A DNA stretch of 64,000 nucleotides. Source: Streptomyces sp. NBC_00670. Its GTDB lineage: Bacteria > Actinomycetota > Actinomycetes > Streptomycetales > Streptomycetaceae. Each line of letters begins with the position of its first letter. The first letter of the stretch is position 1. Positions 1-8,035 of this stretch are shown here, one piece after another. Under the pieces are notes generated by a model. The model had not been told where the DNA came from, made no database searches, and saw nothing but the letters and a program-made list of their open reading frames with translations. The stretch is from NCBI RefSeq assembly GCF_036226765.1, contig NZ_CP109017.1:744001-808000 (forward strand). The letters run 5' to 3'. The position numbers were made by a program, and so were the translations under genes.

Positions 1-373
1 AGCGCACCTGGATCTTGGGGTGCGCGGCGGAGAACGCGGCGATCGCGTCGCCCAGGTCGAGGCTGCCGATCCACTTGGGGCAGATGATGCTGAGCGCACC
101 CTCCGCCCGGTCGTGGGAGTCGGCGAGGCTCGCGTCCTCGGCCTCGATCTCGTCCAGGATGCGCGCGGCGAACTCGGCGTAGCGCAGCCCCGGCTCGGTG
201 AGGCTCACCGAGCGGGCGGTGCGATTGACGAGCCGGACGCCCACCTGCCGTTCGAGTTCGGCGACGTGGCGGGAGACCAGCGAGCCGGACGACCCCAGCT
301 TCTTGGCGGCGCCGCTGAAGCTGCCGACCTGCGCGACGGTGACGAAGCTGTGCATGAGGAGCAAGCGGTCCAT
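1..373 (-). CDS. LysR-family transcriptional regulator, partial (C-terminus outside window)
   Basis: The reading frame starts at the ATG complementary to 371-373 and runs off the left edge, giving about 124 residues. The N-terminus (MDRLLLMHSFVTVAQVGSFS) and the following helix-turn-helix (GAAKKLGSSGSLVSRHVAELE) are typical of a LysR winged HTH. The start of the effector domain (ALSIICPKWIG) is also visible. It lies 21 bp downstream of the sugar-type ABC operon on the same strand, so it may be that operon's regulator; this is inferred from position only. Confidence 0.85.
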   Translation of the reverse strand, partial: MDRLLLMHSFVTVAQVGSFSGAAKKLGSSGSLVSRHVAELERQVGVRLVNRTARSVSLTEPGLRYAEFAARILDEIEAEDASLADSHDRAEGALSIICPKWIGSLDLGDAIAAFSAAHPKIQVR

Positions 374-394
374 GTCTGTCTTTCCTCGTGGGCC

Positions 395-1369
395 CTACTG
401 GGGGCAGTACTGGGGTGCCTCGCTCAGGTTGTCCTTCGTGACCAAGAGAAGAGGAATGTTTGCGATCTTGTCAACGTTTTTGGTGTCCTTCTCATTTTTG
501 TCCAGCAGCGCGATCGAGTCCTTGACCGCGGTCTGCCCGAGAACGAGCGCCGAGTTCGCGACCGTCGCCGCGAACTCGCCCTTCTCGACCGCGGCGAGCC
601 CTTCGTCCGTACCGTTGACGGTGACGATCTCGACGTCTTTCGCCCCCGCCGCGTCGAAGGCCTTGCGGACGGAGAAGGCCATCTCCTCGTTGGCGACGAA
701 CGCGTAGTCCAGGTCGGGGTGGGCCTGGATCATGTTCTCGGCGACGTCCTGCGCTTTGGCCGGGTTGAACATGCCGGGCTGGTTGGAGACGACCTTCGCG
801 GTCGTGGGCAGGGCGTCCTCGAAGCCGTTGACCAGCAGGTCGGAGGCGGCCCCGGGCGCGCCGGCGACGATGCCGACGTTCACCTCCCGGTCCCCGGCGT
901 CCTTCGCGACCCAGCCGGCGTCCAAGGCGCCCACCTTCTTCAGGTCCACGACGGCGGCGCCGAGCACGTCCGTCATGTCGTCGGTGGCCACGGAGGTGAG
1001 GTAGATCGGCACGCCCGCGCTCTTGGCCTTGGCGATGTCGCCCTCGAGCGCGTCCACGTTGACGGTCTGCACGATCAGCGCGTCGACGTTGCGGGAGATC
1101 ATGTCCTCGATGTTGGACAGCTCCGTCCCGGCGTCCTGCTTGGAGTTGGCCGAGTAGACGGTGGCGTCCTCCTTCTTCGCCGTCTGCTCGACGGACTTCA
1201 GCAGACAGGTGTGGAAGGCGGTGTTGGAGCCGTTGACGAAGCCGAGCGAGACGGAGCCGTCGGCGGCGCCGCCGCTGTCCTTGTCCGAGCCGCAGCCGGT
1301 GAGCACCAGGGCGGCGACGCCGAGGAGCGAGACCGCGGCGGCTCCGGGACGAGGGGAGATGGATCTCAT
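395..1369 (-). CDS. ABC transporter substrate-binding lipoprotein, ribose/RbsB type
   Basis: 324 residues with a lipoprotein signal peptide: basic N-terminus, hydrophobic core and lipobox LTGC near residue 25. The rest is a periplasmic-binding-protein type I fold (peripla_BP_4). The phrase SRNVDALIVQTVNVDALEGD and the later TVNGTDEGLAAVEKGEFAAT are characteristic of RbsB/sugar binders. It is the receptor for the permease and ATPase encoded upstream on the same strand. The ligand cannot be read from sequence; the neighbouring CMD-like and cupin genes suggest it need not be a simple sugar. Confidence 0.88.
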   Translation of the reverse strand: MRSISPRPGAAAVSLLGVAALVLTGCGSDKDSGGAADGSVSLGFVNGSNTAFHTCLLKSVEQTAKKEDATVYSANSKQDAGTELSNIEDMISRNVDALIVQTVNVDALEGDIAKAKSAGVPIYLTSVATDDMTDVLGAAVVDLKKVGALDAGWVAKDAGDREVNVGIVAGAPGAASDLLVNGFEDALPTTAKVVSNQPGMFNPAKAQDVAENMIQAHPDLDYAFVANEEMAFSVRKAFDAAGAKDVEIVTVNGTDEGLAAVEKGEFAATVANSALVLGQTAVKDSIALLDKNEKDTKNVDKIANIPLLLVTKDNLSEAPQYCPQ

Positions 1370-1471
1370 GGGTGGGACCTTTCCTGCTTCATCGAGGGAA
1401 AAGGACTGAGGGAAACTGAGGGAAAGGGGGGGTGGAAAGAGGGGGGCGGAACAAGAAGGCGGCTCGCCGCG

Positions 1472-2494
1472 CTAACGGCTGTCCGGCGCGGCCGACTTGC
1501 GCTGGATCTCGTTGACGATCGCGGCCACCAGGAGCACTCCGCCGGTGACGACGAGCTGGTAGTTGCTGTCGACCTGGAGGAGGTTGAGCGCGTTGCCGAC
1601 GACGCCGAGCAGCACCACGCCGAGGACCGTGCCGACGACGCTGCCGTGGCCGCCGGCCAGTGAGGTGCCGCCGATGACCACGGCGGCGACGGCGGTCAGC
1701 TGGGTCTGCAGCCCGGCGGTGTTGGGGGCGGCGGCGCCCAGCCGGGAGAGCAGCATCAGCCCCGCGAGCCCGGCCAGCACCCCGGCGAGCCCGTAGAGGG
1801 CGAGCTTGCGCCCGGGGACGTTGATGCCGCTGAGCCGGGCGACGTGCTCGTTGCCGCCCATGGCGAAGGCGTCCCGGCCGAAGGTGGTGAACCGCATGGT
1901 CAGCCCGGTCGCCGCCAGGACGAGCACGGCCACCACGGTCAGATACGGCACGCCGAGCAGTTCGTCGTTGCCGAGGGCGGTCATCCGGTCCCCGGTGGTG
2001 ACGCTCATCCCGTCCAGGACGAGCAGCGCGACCCCGTCGAGCAGCATCGCACTGGCGAGCGTGGCGACGAACGGCGCCACCCTGGTGAAGGTCACCACCG
2101 CTCCGTTGACCAGGCCGACGAGGGTGGCGAGCAGCAGACTGACGAGAACGGTGGCGGGGGTGGACCAGCCGTCGTGCAGCAGCTGGGCGGCCACGCAGAG
2201 GGTGACGGCGGCGTTGCTGCCCATGGAGAAGTCCATGCCGCCGGCGGTCATCAGCAGGGTGAGTCCGGCCGCGATGACGGCGTTCACGCTGACCTGCCGC
2301 AGCACGTTGAGCAGGTTCTGCGAGGTGGTGAACGAGTCGGCCTGGACGGCGGTGAAGAGCACGACCAGGACGAGGACGAGGACCAGACCGCCGTGCGGGA
2401 CGTGCAGCAGTCTCCGGGGCGCGAGCCGGGACGCGGGCGGCGTGGGCGGACCGGCCGCGACGTCCGGGGCGGCGGCGGGCGTCTTGAGGCTCAC
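1472..2494 (-). CDS. ABC transporter permease, RbsC/BPD_transp_2 family
   Basis: 340 residues, strongly hydrophobic, with roughly eight to ten membrane segments. The family motif region (MTAGGMDFSMGSNAAVTLCV, then VNGAVVTF) is that of the RbsC/AraH branched permease class. The GTG start overlaps the stop of the upstream ATPase gene as GTGA, which indicates translational coupling. It forms the membrane channel of the ribose-type importer with the flanking ATPase and binding protein. Confidence 0.9.
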   Translation of the reverse strand: MSLKTPAAAPDVAAGPPTPPASRLAPRRLLHVPHGGLVLVLVLVVLFTAVQADSFTTSQNLLNVLRQVSVNAVIAAGLTLLMTAGGMDFSMGSNAAVTLCVAAQLLHDGWSTPATVLVSLLLATLVGLVNGAVVTFTRVAPFVATLASAMLLDGVALLVLDGMSVTTGDRMTALGNDELLGVPYLTVVAVLVLAATGLTMRFTTFGRDAFAMGGNEHVARLSGINVPGRKLALYGLAGVLAGLAGLMLLSRLGAAAPNTAGLQTQLTAVAAVVIGGTSLAGGHGSVVGTVLGVVLLGVVGNALNLLQVDSNYQLVVTGGVLLVAAIVNEIQRKSAAPDSR

Positions 2495-4002
2495 TGGGAC
2501 TGACCTCCGAGTGCGGTCGCGACGAGTTCGTCGCGGGTGATGTCGGTGATGTCATGGACGGCGACCGTGCGGCCGGCGCTGACGACGACCACGCGGTCGG
2601 CCAGGCGCATGACCTCCTCGGCGGAGGAGGAGGCGAGCAGGACGGCCACACCGCGGGCGGCGAGGTCGTCGACGAGGCGGTGGATGTCGGCCATGGCGGC
2701 GACGTCCACGCCGTTGGTGGGGTCCTCCAGGAAGCAGGCGACCGGCTCGGTCTCCAGCCACTTGGCCAGCAGCACCTTCTGCTGGTTGCCGCCGGACAGG
2801 GCGCCGACGGGCGGGTTCCCGGCCAGTGCCCTGACGCCGTAGTCGCGACGGAGCGGGGCGGCGCGGCGCGCGAGGTCGCCGCGCCGGTGCAGTCGACGCC
2901 GGGCGAACCGGTCGCCGGCCAGCAGCATGTTCTCGTCCAGCGACATCCCGGCGACCAGGCCCAGGCTGCGGCGGTCGCCGGTCACGCAGCGCAGTCCGCC
3001 GGCGAGGGCGGCGGAGACCCGCCCGAAGGGCACGCGGCGGCCGCCGACGCGCAGTTCGCCCCGGTCGGGCCGGCGGCGGCCGGAGAGCAGGTCGAACAGC
3101 CGCGACTGGGCGTCGCCCGCCGGTCCGAGGACGGCGACGATCTCGCCCTTGCGCACCTCGACGGAGAAGTCCCGCACCGCCCGGCCGTGGTGCAGACCGC
3201 GCACGGCGAGGCCGGTGGCGTCCCCGGGCGCGGGGCGTTCGGGGCGGACGGAGACGACGTCCCGGCCGACCATGCCGCGTACCAGCCCGGCCGCGTCGAA
3301 GTCGGCGGCCGGCGCGGAGCGGACCACCTCGCCGTCCCGCATCACGGTGACGCGGTCGGCGAGGGCCATGACCTCGTCGATGTAGTGCGAGATGTAGACG
3401 ACGGCGACGCCGTCCTCGGCGAGCCGGCGCACCAGGGCGCGGATCTGCCCGGCGGCCTCGGCGCTCAGGCAGGCGGTGGGCTCGTCCAGGATCAGCACCC
3501 GGCCGCCGCGGCGGACCTCGCGGGCCACCTCGACCATGGTCTGTTCGGCGACGGTGAGCGCGCCGGCCGGCCGGTCCACGTCGATGTCGATGCCGAGCCC
3601 GGTGAGCGCGGCGCGGGCGTCGGCGCGAACCGACTTCCAGTGCACGCGGCCGGCCCGGGTGGGCAGGTCGCCGAGCATGACGTTCTCGGCGACGGTCAGC
3701 CCCATGGCCAGTTCCCGGCGCTGCGGGACGCAGGAGATGCCGAGCCGGCGGGCCCCCCGCACGGTCAGCCCGTGCGCGGTGTGCCCGGCCACCTCGACGG
3801 TGCCGCCGTCGGGCCGGTGCACCCCGCCGAGCACCTGTACGAGCGTGGACTTGCCGGCGCCGTTCATCCCCATCAGGGCGTGCACCTCGCCCGGGTACAG
3901 GTCCAGGTCGACGCCCTTGAGCGCGGCCGCGCCGCCGAAGCTCTTGGTGACCGCCCGCACCCGGACCAGGGCCCGGGGCGCGGTGCCGGACGGGGCACTC
4001 AT
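2491..4002 (-). CDS. ABC transporter ATP-binding protein with two NBDs, RbsA type
   Basis: 503 residues with two nucleotide-binding domains in tandem, as in RbsA/MglA. The first has Walker A GMNGAGKST (about residue 47) and Walker B VLILDEPT; the second has a degenerate Walker A (GPAGDAQSR) with signature LSGGNQQKVLLAKWLE. A divergent second P-loop is normal for the family. The ATG at 4000-4002 overlaps the stop of the CMD-like gene (ATGA). An open frame continues far upstream, but the homology begins at MSAPSGTAPRALVRVRAVTKSF. Confidence 0.92.
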   Translation of the reverse strand: MSAPSGTAPRALVRVRAVTKSFGGAAALKGVDLDLYPGEVHALMGMNGAGKSTLVQVLGGVHRPDGGTVEVAGHTAHGLTVRGARRLGISCVPQRRELAMGLTVAENVMLGDLPTRAGRVHWKSVRADARAALTGLGIDIDVDRPAGALTVAEQTMVEVAREVRRGGRVLILDEPTACLSAEAAGQIRALVRRLAEDGVAVVYISHYIDEVMALADRVTVMRDGEVVRSAPAADFDAAGLVRGMVGRDVVSVRPERPAPGDATGLAVRGLHHGRAVRDFSVEVRKGEIVAVLGPAGDAQSRLFDLLSGRRRPDRGELRVGGRRVPFGRVSAALAGGLRCVTGDRRSLGLVAGMSLDENMLLAGDRFARRRLHRRGDLARRAAPLRRDYGVRALAGNPPVGALSGGNQQKVLLAKWLETEPVACFLEDPTNGVDVAAMADIHRLVDDLAARGVAVLLASSSAEEVMRLADRVVVVSAGRTVAVHDITDITRDELVATALGGQSQ

Positions 4003-4598
4003 GGCCGCGTCTCCTCCGGGGCCGGCGCGAGGCGCGCGTAGCCGCGGATGTCGGGGAACGGGGGTTCCTTGTCGGCCTGGAGGTCCACCTGGAAGGTGTT
4101 GAGGCACATGCCGAGCATGGTGAAGTTGCCGAGCGCGCCGATCGTGTCGACCAGGCCCTTGGGGCCGAAGTGGGCCAGGGCGGCGGCGAAGGTGGCGTCG
4201 GTGACGAAGTGGTCGTCGAGGATTTCCCGGCAGAACCGGTAGAACGCCAGGTCGGCATCGTCCTCGAAGTCCGCGTCCGCCTCCCTCCTTTCCGCGATCG
4301 CCTTGACGGCGGCCTCGGGAACGCCGGCCTCGATCGCCTGGTGCACATGGGCGTTCCAGGAGTACTGCGCGTCCCAGTTCCGTGCGGCCATCAGCAGGGC
4401 CAGCTCGCGCAGGTGCTTGGGGAGGCCGCAGTCGAAGCGGGCGAAGGCGCCGAGGGATTCGGCGCGTTCGCACATCTCGGGGCTGTGCAGCCAGACGCGG
4501 AACGGTCCGCGGACCGCGCCCCGACGGCCGGCTATGCGCGCGGCCAATTCCTTCTGGCGCGGGTTCATTTCCTCTTCGGTGAGCACGGGGAGCCTCAT
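3999..4598 (-). CDS. carboxymuconolactone decarboxylase (CMD)/AhpD-like family protein
   Basis: 199 residues from the ATG at 4596-4598 (MRLPVLTEEEM). The central segment with H in LHSPEM, then LPKHLRELALLMAARNWDAQYSWNAHV, matches the helical CMD fold (PcaC/AhpD-like). No CXXC motif is visible, so it is not a canonical AhpD peroxidase. It is first in an operon and overlaps the RbsA-type gene by ATGA, so it is probably made with the importer and acts on the imported compound. The open frame could extend to 4808, but that part has no family similarity. Confidence 0.82.
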   Translation of the reverse strand: MRLPVLTEEEMNPRQKELAARIAGRRGAVRGPFRVWLHSPEMCERAESLGAFARFDCGLPKHLRELALLMAARNWDAQYSWNAHVHQAIEAGVPEAAVKAIAERREADADFEDDADLAFYRFCREILDDHFVTDATFAAALAHFGPKGLVDTIGALGNFTMLGMCLNTFQVDLQADKEPPFPDIRGYARLAPAPEETRP

Positions 4599-4620
4599 CC
4601 GGCTGATACCTGCCTTTTCT

Positions 4621-4688
4621 TTCCGGCGCGCATTTCTCTTCCGGCGCGAATGCGGATTCCGGGGCGGTGCCGGCCGGATTCCGGTGCG
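4621..4688. promoter_or_regulatory. four spaced decamers TTCCGGnGCG in divergent promoter region
   Basis: Four copies of TTCCGGNGCG start at 4621, 4639, 4657 and 4679, spaced 18, 18 and 22 bases. They lie 23-90 bp upstream of the CMD-like start, in the 251-bp gap shared with the divergent cupin gene. This looks like an operator array. The regulator is unknown; the LysR gene at the window edge is a candidate. Confidence 0.45.
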
Positions 4689-4849
4689 ATGCCAGCCGAC
4701 GGTACAGGCGGGCCGGGAGAACACACCCCTCCCGGAGCGCAAGGTAAAACTGCACGCCGGAGGGCACCGGTGGGGGCGGGGCGGGCCTAACGTCGGTCGA
4801 CGCGACACGCAGGAACCGGACAGACCGGTGAGGCCGGAGAGGAACCCCG

Positions 4850-5254
4850 ATGACCACGATCATCAAGGCCGCGTCCGTACCGCTGATGGACCGCGGTGGG
4901 GCCGTCGTGACGACGCCACTGATCACCACGCCGTCGGCCGGCGGGGAGAACCGGATCACGAGCGGGATGAGTGTGTATCCGGTCGGGTCCGGGGCGCCGT
5001 TGCACTCCCACAACTGCGACGAGCACGTGACGGTGCTGGAGGGGGAGGCGGAGGTGGTGGTGGACGGTGAGGTGACGCGGCTGTCGCAGTACGACACGAC
5101 GTATGTGCCGTCGCCGATCCCGCACCTGTTCCGCAACGTCGGGGACGTGCCGTTGCGGATCCTGTGGGTGTACTCGTCCGGGTACGTCACGCGCACGTTC
5201 ACGGCGACGGGCCGCACGGTGGAACACCTCTCCCCGGCCGACCAGATGGGGTGA
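4850..5254 (+). CDS. small cupin-domain protein
   Basis: 134 residues forming a single cupin barrel. Motif 1 is seen at [20 protein letters not shown] (H-x-H, then E) and motif 2 at [12 protein letters not shown], with metal-ligand histidines in the expected places. A GGAGAGGAA ribosome site precedes the ATG. The gene is divergent from the CMD/ABC operon; cupin and CMD proteins often occur together in catabolic clusters. Enzyme or sensor function cannot be settled from sequence. Confidence 0.85.
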   Translation: MTTIIKAASVPLMDRGGAVVTTPLITTPSAGGENRITSGMSVYPVGSGAPLHSHNCDEHVTVLEGEAEVVVDGEVTRLSQYDTTYVPSPIPHLFRNVGDVPLRILWVYSSGYVTRTFTATGRTVEHLSPADQMG

Positions 5255-5269
5255 CGGGTCCCTTTTTTC

Positions 5270-5460
5270 GCCCCCGGAACCCCAGAAGATGCGCAGTTCC
5301 CCGCGCCCCCGTCAGGGGCGCGGGGAACTGCGCGAGAAGCCCCCACCCACCCGCACCCGCCAACGAACCCACCCACCCGAGCTTTCCCGCGCCCGGGGGC
5401 CCGGGGGCGGAGCCCCCGGGTTGAGGATGGGACGGGCAGGGGCGGCGGGGGCGAAGAAAC
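5270..5460. repeat. composite intergenic repeat, copy 1, with perfect 19-bp palindrome
   Basis: This gap between the cupin and the MFS gene carries a perfect inverted repeat: GCGCAGTTCCCCGCGCCCC at 5291-5309 and its complement at 5315-5333, with a 5-base loop. It is followed by GGGGGCGGAGCCCCC and a G-rich tract ending in GGCGGCGGGGGCGAAGAAA. The same modules recur near 22.8, 34.9, 47.1 and 61.2 kb. The hairpin probably also ends transcription of the two convergent genes. Confidence 0.8.
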
Positions 5461-5473
5461 TCGGCGCCGAAAC

Positions 5474-6802
5474 TCAGGCCGTGGTCGCCACGGGCCTCGC
5501 CGTGTCGTCGCGCGCCGGCCGGGCGCTGCGCAGCGCAGCCACCCCGATGAACACCATCGACGCCGCGCCCGCCAGGGCGAACGCCGTGAAGCCCCAGTCG
5601 CCGCGGTCCGCCGCGAGCAGCTGCCCGCCCAGCCAGGGCCCGAACACCGCCCCGAACCGCCCCATCCCCGACGTCCACCCCACCGCGGTCGCCCGGTTCG
5701 CCGCACTGGACCGGATCGACACCGTCGCGTAGATCATCGTCTGGGCGCTGTTGAGGAACACCCCGGTCAGGAAGACCACCACGAACGTCAGCGCCAGCGG
5801 CATGTGGACGCTGAGCAGGAACACCCCCGCCGCGGTCAGCGCGAACCAGATCGCGGAGATGCGCGGCGCCCCGAACCGGTCGGAGGCCCGCCCCGCGACC
5901 AGCATGCCGACGATCCCGCCGAGGTTGAACAGCACCACGAACGTCAGCGCGGACCCCAGCTCGTACCCCTCGCTCCGCATCAGCGTGGGCAGCCAGGTGG
6001 CGACACCGTAGACGAGCAGCAGCCCGCCGAAGGAGGCGAGCCAGTACAGCAGCGTCTGGATCCACTCGCCGCCGCGGAAGAGGTTGAAGAAGGAGGCCCA
6101 GCGCTCGCCGCCGACCGGGCGGCCGGACGCGGCGGCGGGCAGCTCGACCTCGAAGCGGCGGGCCAGCGCCCCGGCCTCCTCGGTGCGGCCCTGGGCGACG
6201 AGGAAGCTCAGCGACTCCGGCATGACCTTGGCGAGCACCGGCACGAAGAGCAGCGGCACCACGCAGACCCAGAACGCCGCACGCCAGCCGAGCGGCTCGA
6301 CGATCCACAGGGCCACGTAGGCGGAGAGGATGCCGCCGGCGTGGTGGGCGGTCATCAGCAGGCCGATGGTGAGGGCGCCCCGGCCGCGCGGGGCGTAGTC
6401 GGAGACCATGCTGATCGCGGTCGGCAGCAGCCCGCCGAGTCCGATGCCGGCGAGGGTGCGGCCGAGGCCGAAGACGGCGACGCTGCCGGAGACCGCGCAC
6501 AGGCCTGAGGCGAGCGAGAAGAGCGTGACGCAGCCGATCATCAGCTTCTTGCGGCCGACCCGGTCGGAGACCGTACCGGCCGCGAGGGCGCCGACGAGCA
6601 TGCCGAACGTGGCGTAGCTGCCCAGGTCACCGGCCTGGCCGGAGGTGAGGCCGAGGGCGTGCTCGTCGAGCATGTGCGGCAGCACCGAGCCGTAGATGAA
6701 CATGTCGAGGCCGTCGAAGAGGACGGCCACCCAGCACAGGCCGACGACGAGGAGGGCCAGTCTGCTCCCGCGGGACGACACGGCGGAGGGTGAGGAGGAC
6801 AT
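5474..6802 (-). CDS. MFS transporter, aromatic acid:H+ symporter (AAHS)-like
   Basis: 442 residues with 12 predicted membrane helices. The N-terminal FDGLDMFIYGSVLP matches the D-G-x-D signature of the aromatic acid:H+ symporter family (PcaK/BenK/GalT). The MFS loop motif GTVSDRVGRKKL follows helix 2, and helix 4 begins GRTLAGIGLGGLLPTA. It is downstream of aromatic-ring-cleavage-type genes on the same strand but has its own 282-bp upstream gap. It probably imports the aromatic acid used by that pathway. Confidence 0.87.
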   Translation of the reverse strand: MSSSPSAVSSRGSRLALLVVGLCWVAVLFDGLDMFIYGSVLPHMLDEHALGLTSGQAGDLGSYATFGMLVGALAAGTVSDRVGRKKLMIGCVTLFSLASGLCAVSGSVAVFGLGRTLAGIGLGGLLPTAISMVSDYAPRGRGALTIGLLMTAHHAGGILSAYVALWIVEPLGWRAAFWVCVVPLLFVPVLAKVMPESLSFLVAQGRTEEAGALARRFEVELPAAASGRPVGGERWASFFNLFRGGEWIQTLLYWLASFGGLLLVYGVATWLPTLMRSEGYELGSALTFVVLFNLGGIVGMLVAGRASDRFGAPRISAIWFALTAAGVFLLSVHMPLALTFVVVFLTGVFLNSAQTMIYATVSIRSSAANRATAVGWTSGMGRFGAVFGPWLGGQLLAADRGDWGFTAFALAGAASMVFIGVAALRSARPARDDTARPVATTA

Positions 6803-6920
6803 CGTTGTTTTCCTCTCGTCCAGGGGGCGAGCGCCCCTGGAGGGGATCTGACGCGGGTCGTTGCGGCTGAACAGCGGCCGACCCGTTGGTGGCTAGACGC
6901 TAAGTTGGCCGTCAGAAAGT

Positions 6921-6941
6921 GTCAACGTTTTCGTCAACAAT
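6921..6941 (-). promoter_or_regulatory. putative GntR operator upstream of the MFS gene
   Basis: The sequence GTCAACG-TTTTC-GTCAACAAT lies about 120 bp upstream of the MFS start. Its GTCAACAAT nonamer (6933-6941) is identical to that in the promoter of the GntR regulator gene at 10688-10696. Shared motif and context suggest the same repressor binds both. Confidence 0.4.
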
Positions 6942-6999
6942 CACAGCAACGATCTGGATGGCGAATGCCTCGACCCGCACCGGACGACGCGCAGCAGAA

Positions 7000-7032
7000 G
7001 GGGTGGGGCGCCCCCGTGGCGCGCCCCACCCC
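7000..7032 (-). terminator. rho-independent-type hairpin after the dioxygenase operon
   Basis: A perfect 12-bp inverted repeat GGGGTGGGGCGC (7000-7011) pairs with its complement at 7021-7032 around a 9-base loop, about 50 bp past the dioxygenase stop. It separates the enzyme operon from the MFS gene. There is no clear T-tract, as is usual in Streptomyces. Confidence 0.65.
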
Positions 7033-7084
7033 CTCGGCCGTCTCCCGCGGCCTCGACCGTCCCCCGCGGCCCCCGCCGGTCCGC

Positions 7085-8035
7085 TCAGTCGACGACCGGC
7101 GTGCCGTGGGTGTGGAAGGACTCGATGGTCTTCAGGCCCCAGGCCTGGCCCTTCTTGCGCTCGGCCTCGGTCCAGGTGATCAGCGGCCAGTCGGGGGCCA
7201 GCACGAGGCGGGTGAGCGGGTTGCACAGCTCGATCCGGTTGCCGCCCGGCTCGTAGACGTAGAGGAAGAACGTCTGCTGGATGGCGTGCTTGTGCGGGCC
7301 GGTCTCGATGAACACCCCGGTGTCCAGGGCGAGGTCGGCCGCGCGCAGGATGTCCTCGCGGGTGTCGGTGGCGAAGGCGATGTGGTGCAGCCTGCCCTGC
7401 GAGCCGGTCCAGTCCTCGGTGTAGACGACGTCGTACGACTTGTTGGTGTACGTCAGCCACTTCGCGGCGATCCGGCCGTTGTCGAGGCGGATCTGCTCGG
7501 TGGGCCGGGCGCCCAGGACGTTCTGGTGGAAGTCGGCGTTGGCGGCCACGTCGGCGCCGAGGAAGTTGACGTGGTCCAGGCGCCGTACGCCCACCCCGTG
7601 GCCCGGTTTGGCCTGCGGCTGGTTCTTGAGGCCGGGGGTGAGGTGCTCGGGGGCCCGGTAGTACTCGGACTCCCAGTAGAGGGCGATCTCGTGCCCGTCG
7701 GGGTCGGCGGTGGCGTAGATCCGGCCGAGGCCGGGTTCGTCCTCGGTCCAGCGGCCCTGGTGGCCGGCCGCCTCCAGCTCCTTCACCCGGCGGCGCAGCG
7801 CCTCCTCGCTGGAGGTGCGCAGCGCGGTGCGGCGCATGCCGGCCTTCTCGTGGGCGACGAGGACCAGGCTGTGGTGCTCGTAGTCGTCGAAGGTGCGGAG
7901 GTAGACCTTGTCGCCCTCCTGCCCGTTGACGGTCAGGCCGAGGTAGTCGGTGAAGAAGGCGAGGCTGGCGTCGAGGTCGGGGGTGAGCAGTTCGACGTGC
8001 CCGAGGTGGGCGATGTCTCCCAGCGGCGGAGTCAT
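7085..8035 (-). CDS. type I extradiol (VOC) ring-cleavage dioxygenase
   Basis: 316 residues with two vicinal-oxygen-chelate domains (about 8-125 and 150-275). The second domain carries a complete 2-His-1-Glu iron site: H155 (RLDHVNF), H217/H218 (RLHHIAF) and E269 (NRIEL). The first domain is the usual non-catalytic copy. This is the catechol 2,3-dioxygenase/homoprotocatechuate dioxygenase architecture. The start overlaps the upstream PrpF-like gene as ATGA. Neighbours point to a carboxylated catechol or gallate-like substrate, but the substrate is not proven. Confidence 0.88.
   Translation of the reverse strand: MTPPLGDIAHLGHVELLTPDLDASLAFFTDYLGLTVNGQEGDKVYLRTFDDYEHHSLVLVAHEKAGMRRTALRTSSEEALRRRVKELEAAGHQGRWTEDEPGLGRIYATADPDGHEIALYWESEYYRAPEHLTPGLKNQPQAKPGHGVGVRRLDHVNFLGADVAANADFHQNVLGARPTEQIRLDNGRIAAKWLTYTNKSYDVVYTEDWTGSQGRLHHIAFATDTREDILRAADLALDTGVFIETGPHKHAIQQTFFLYVYEPGGNRIELCNPLTRLVLAPDWPLITWTEAERKKGQAWGLKTIESFHTHGTPVVD

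Noticed and set aside
4003..5706. Upstream extension of the RbsA-like frame to over 1000 codons
   Set aside because: The extra part overlaps the CMD-like and cupin genes in other frames and has no similarity; the ATPase starts at 4002.
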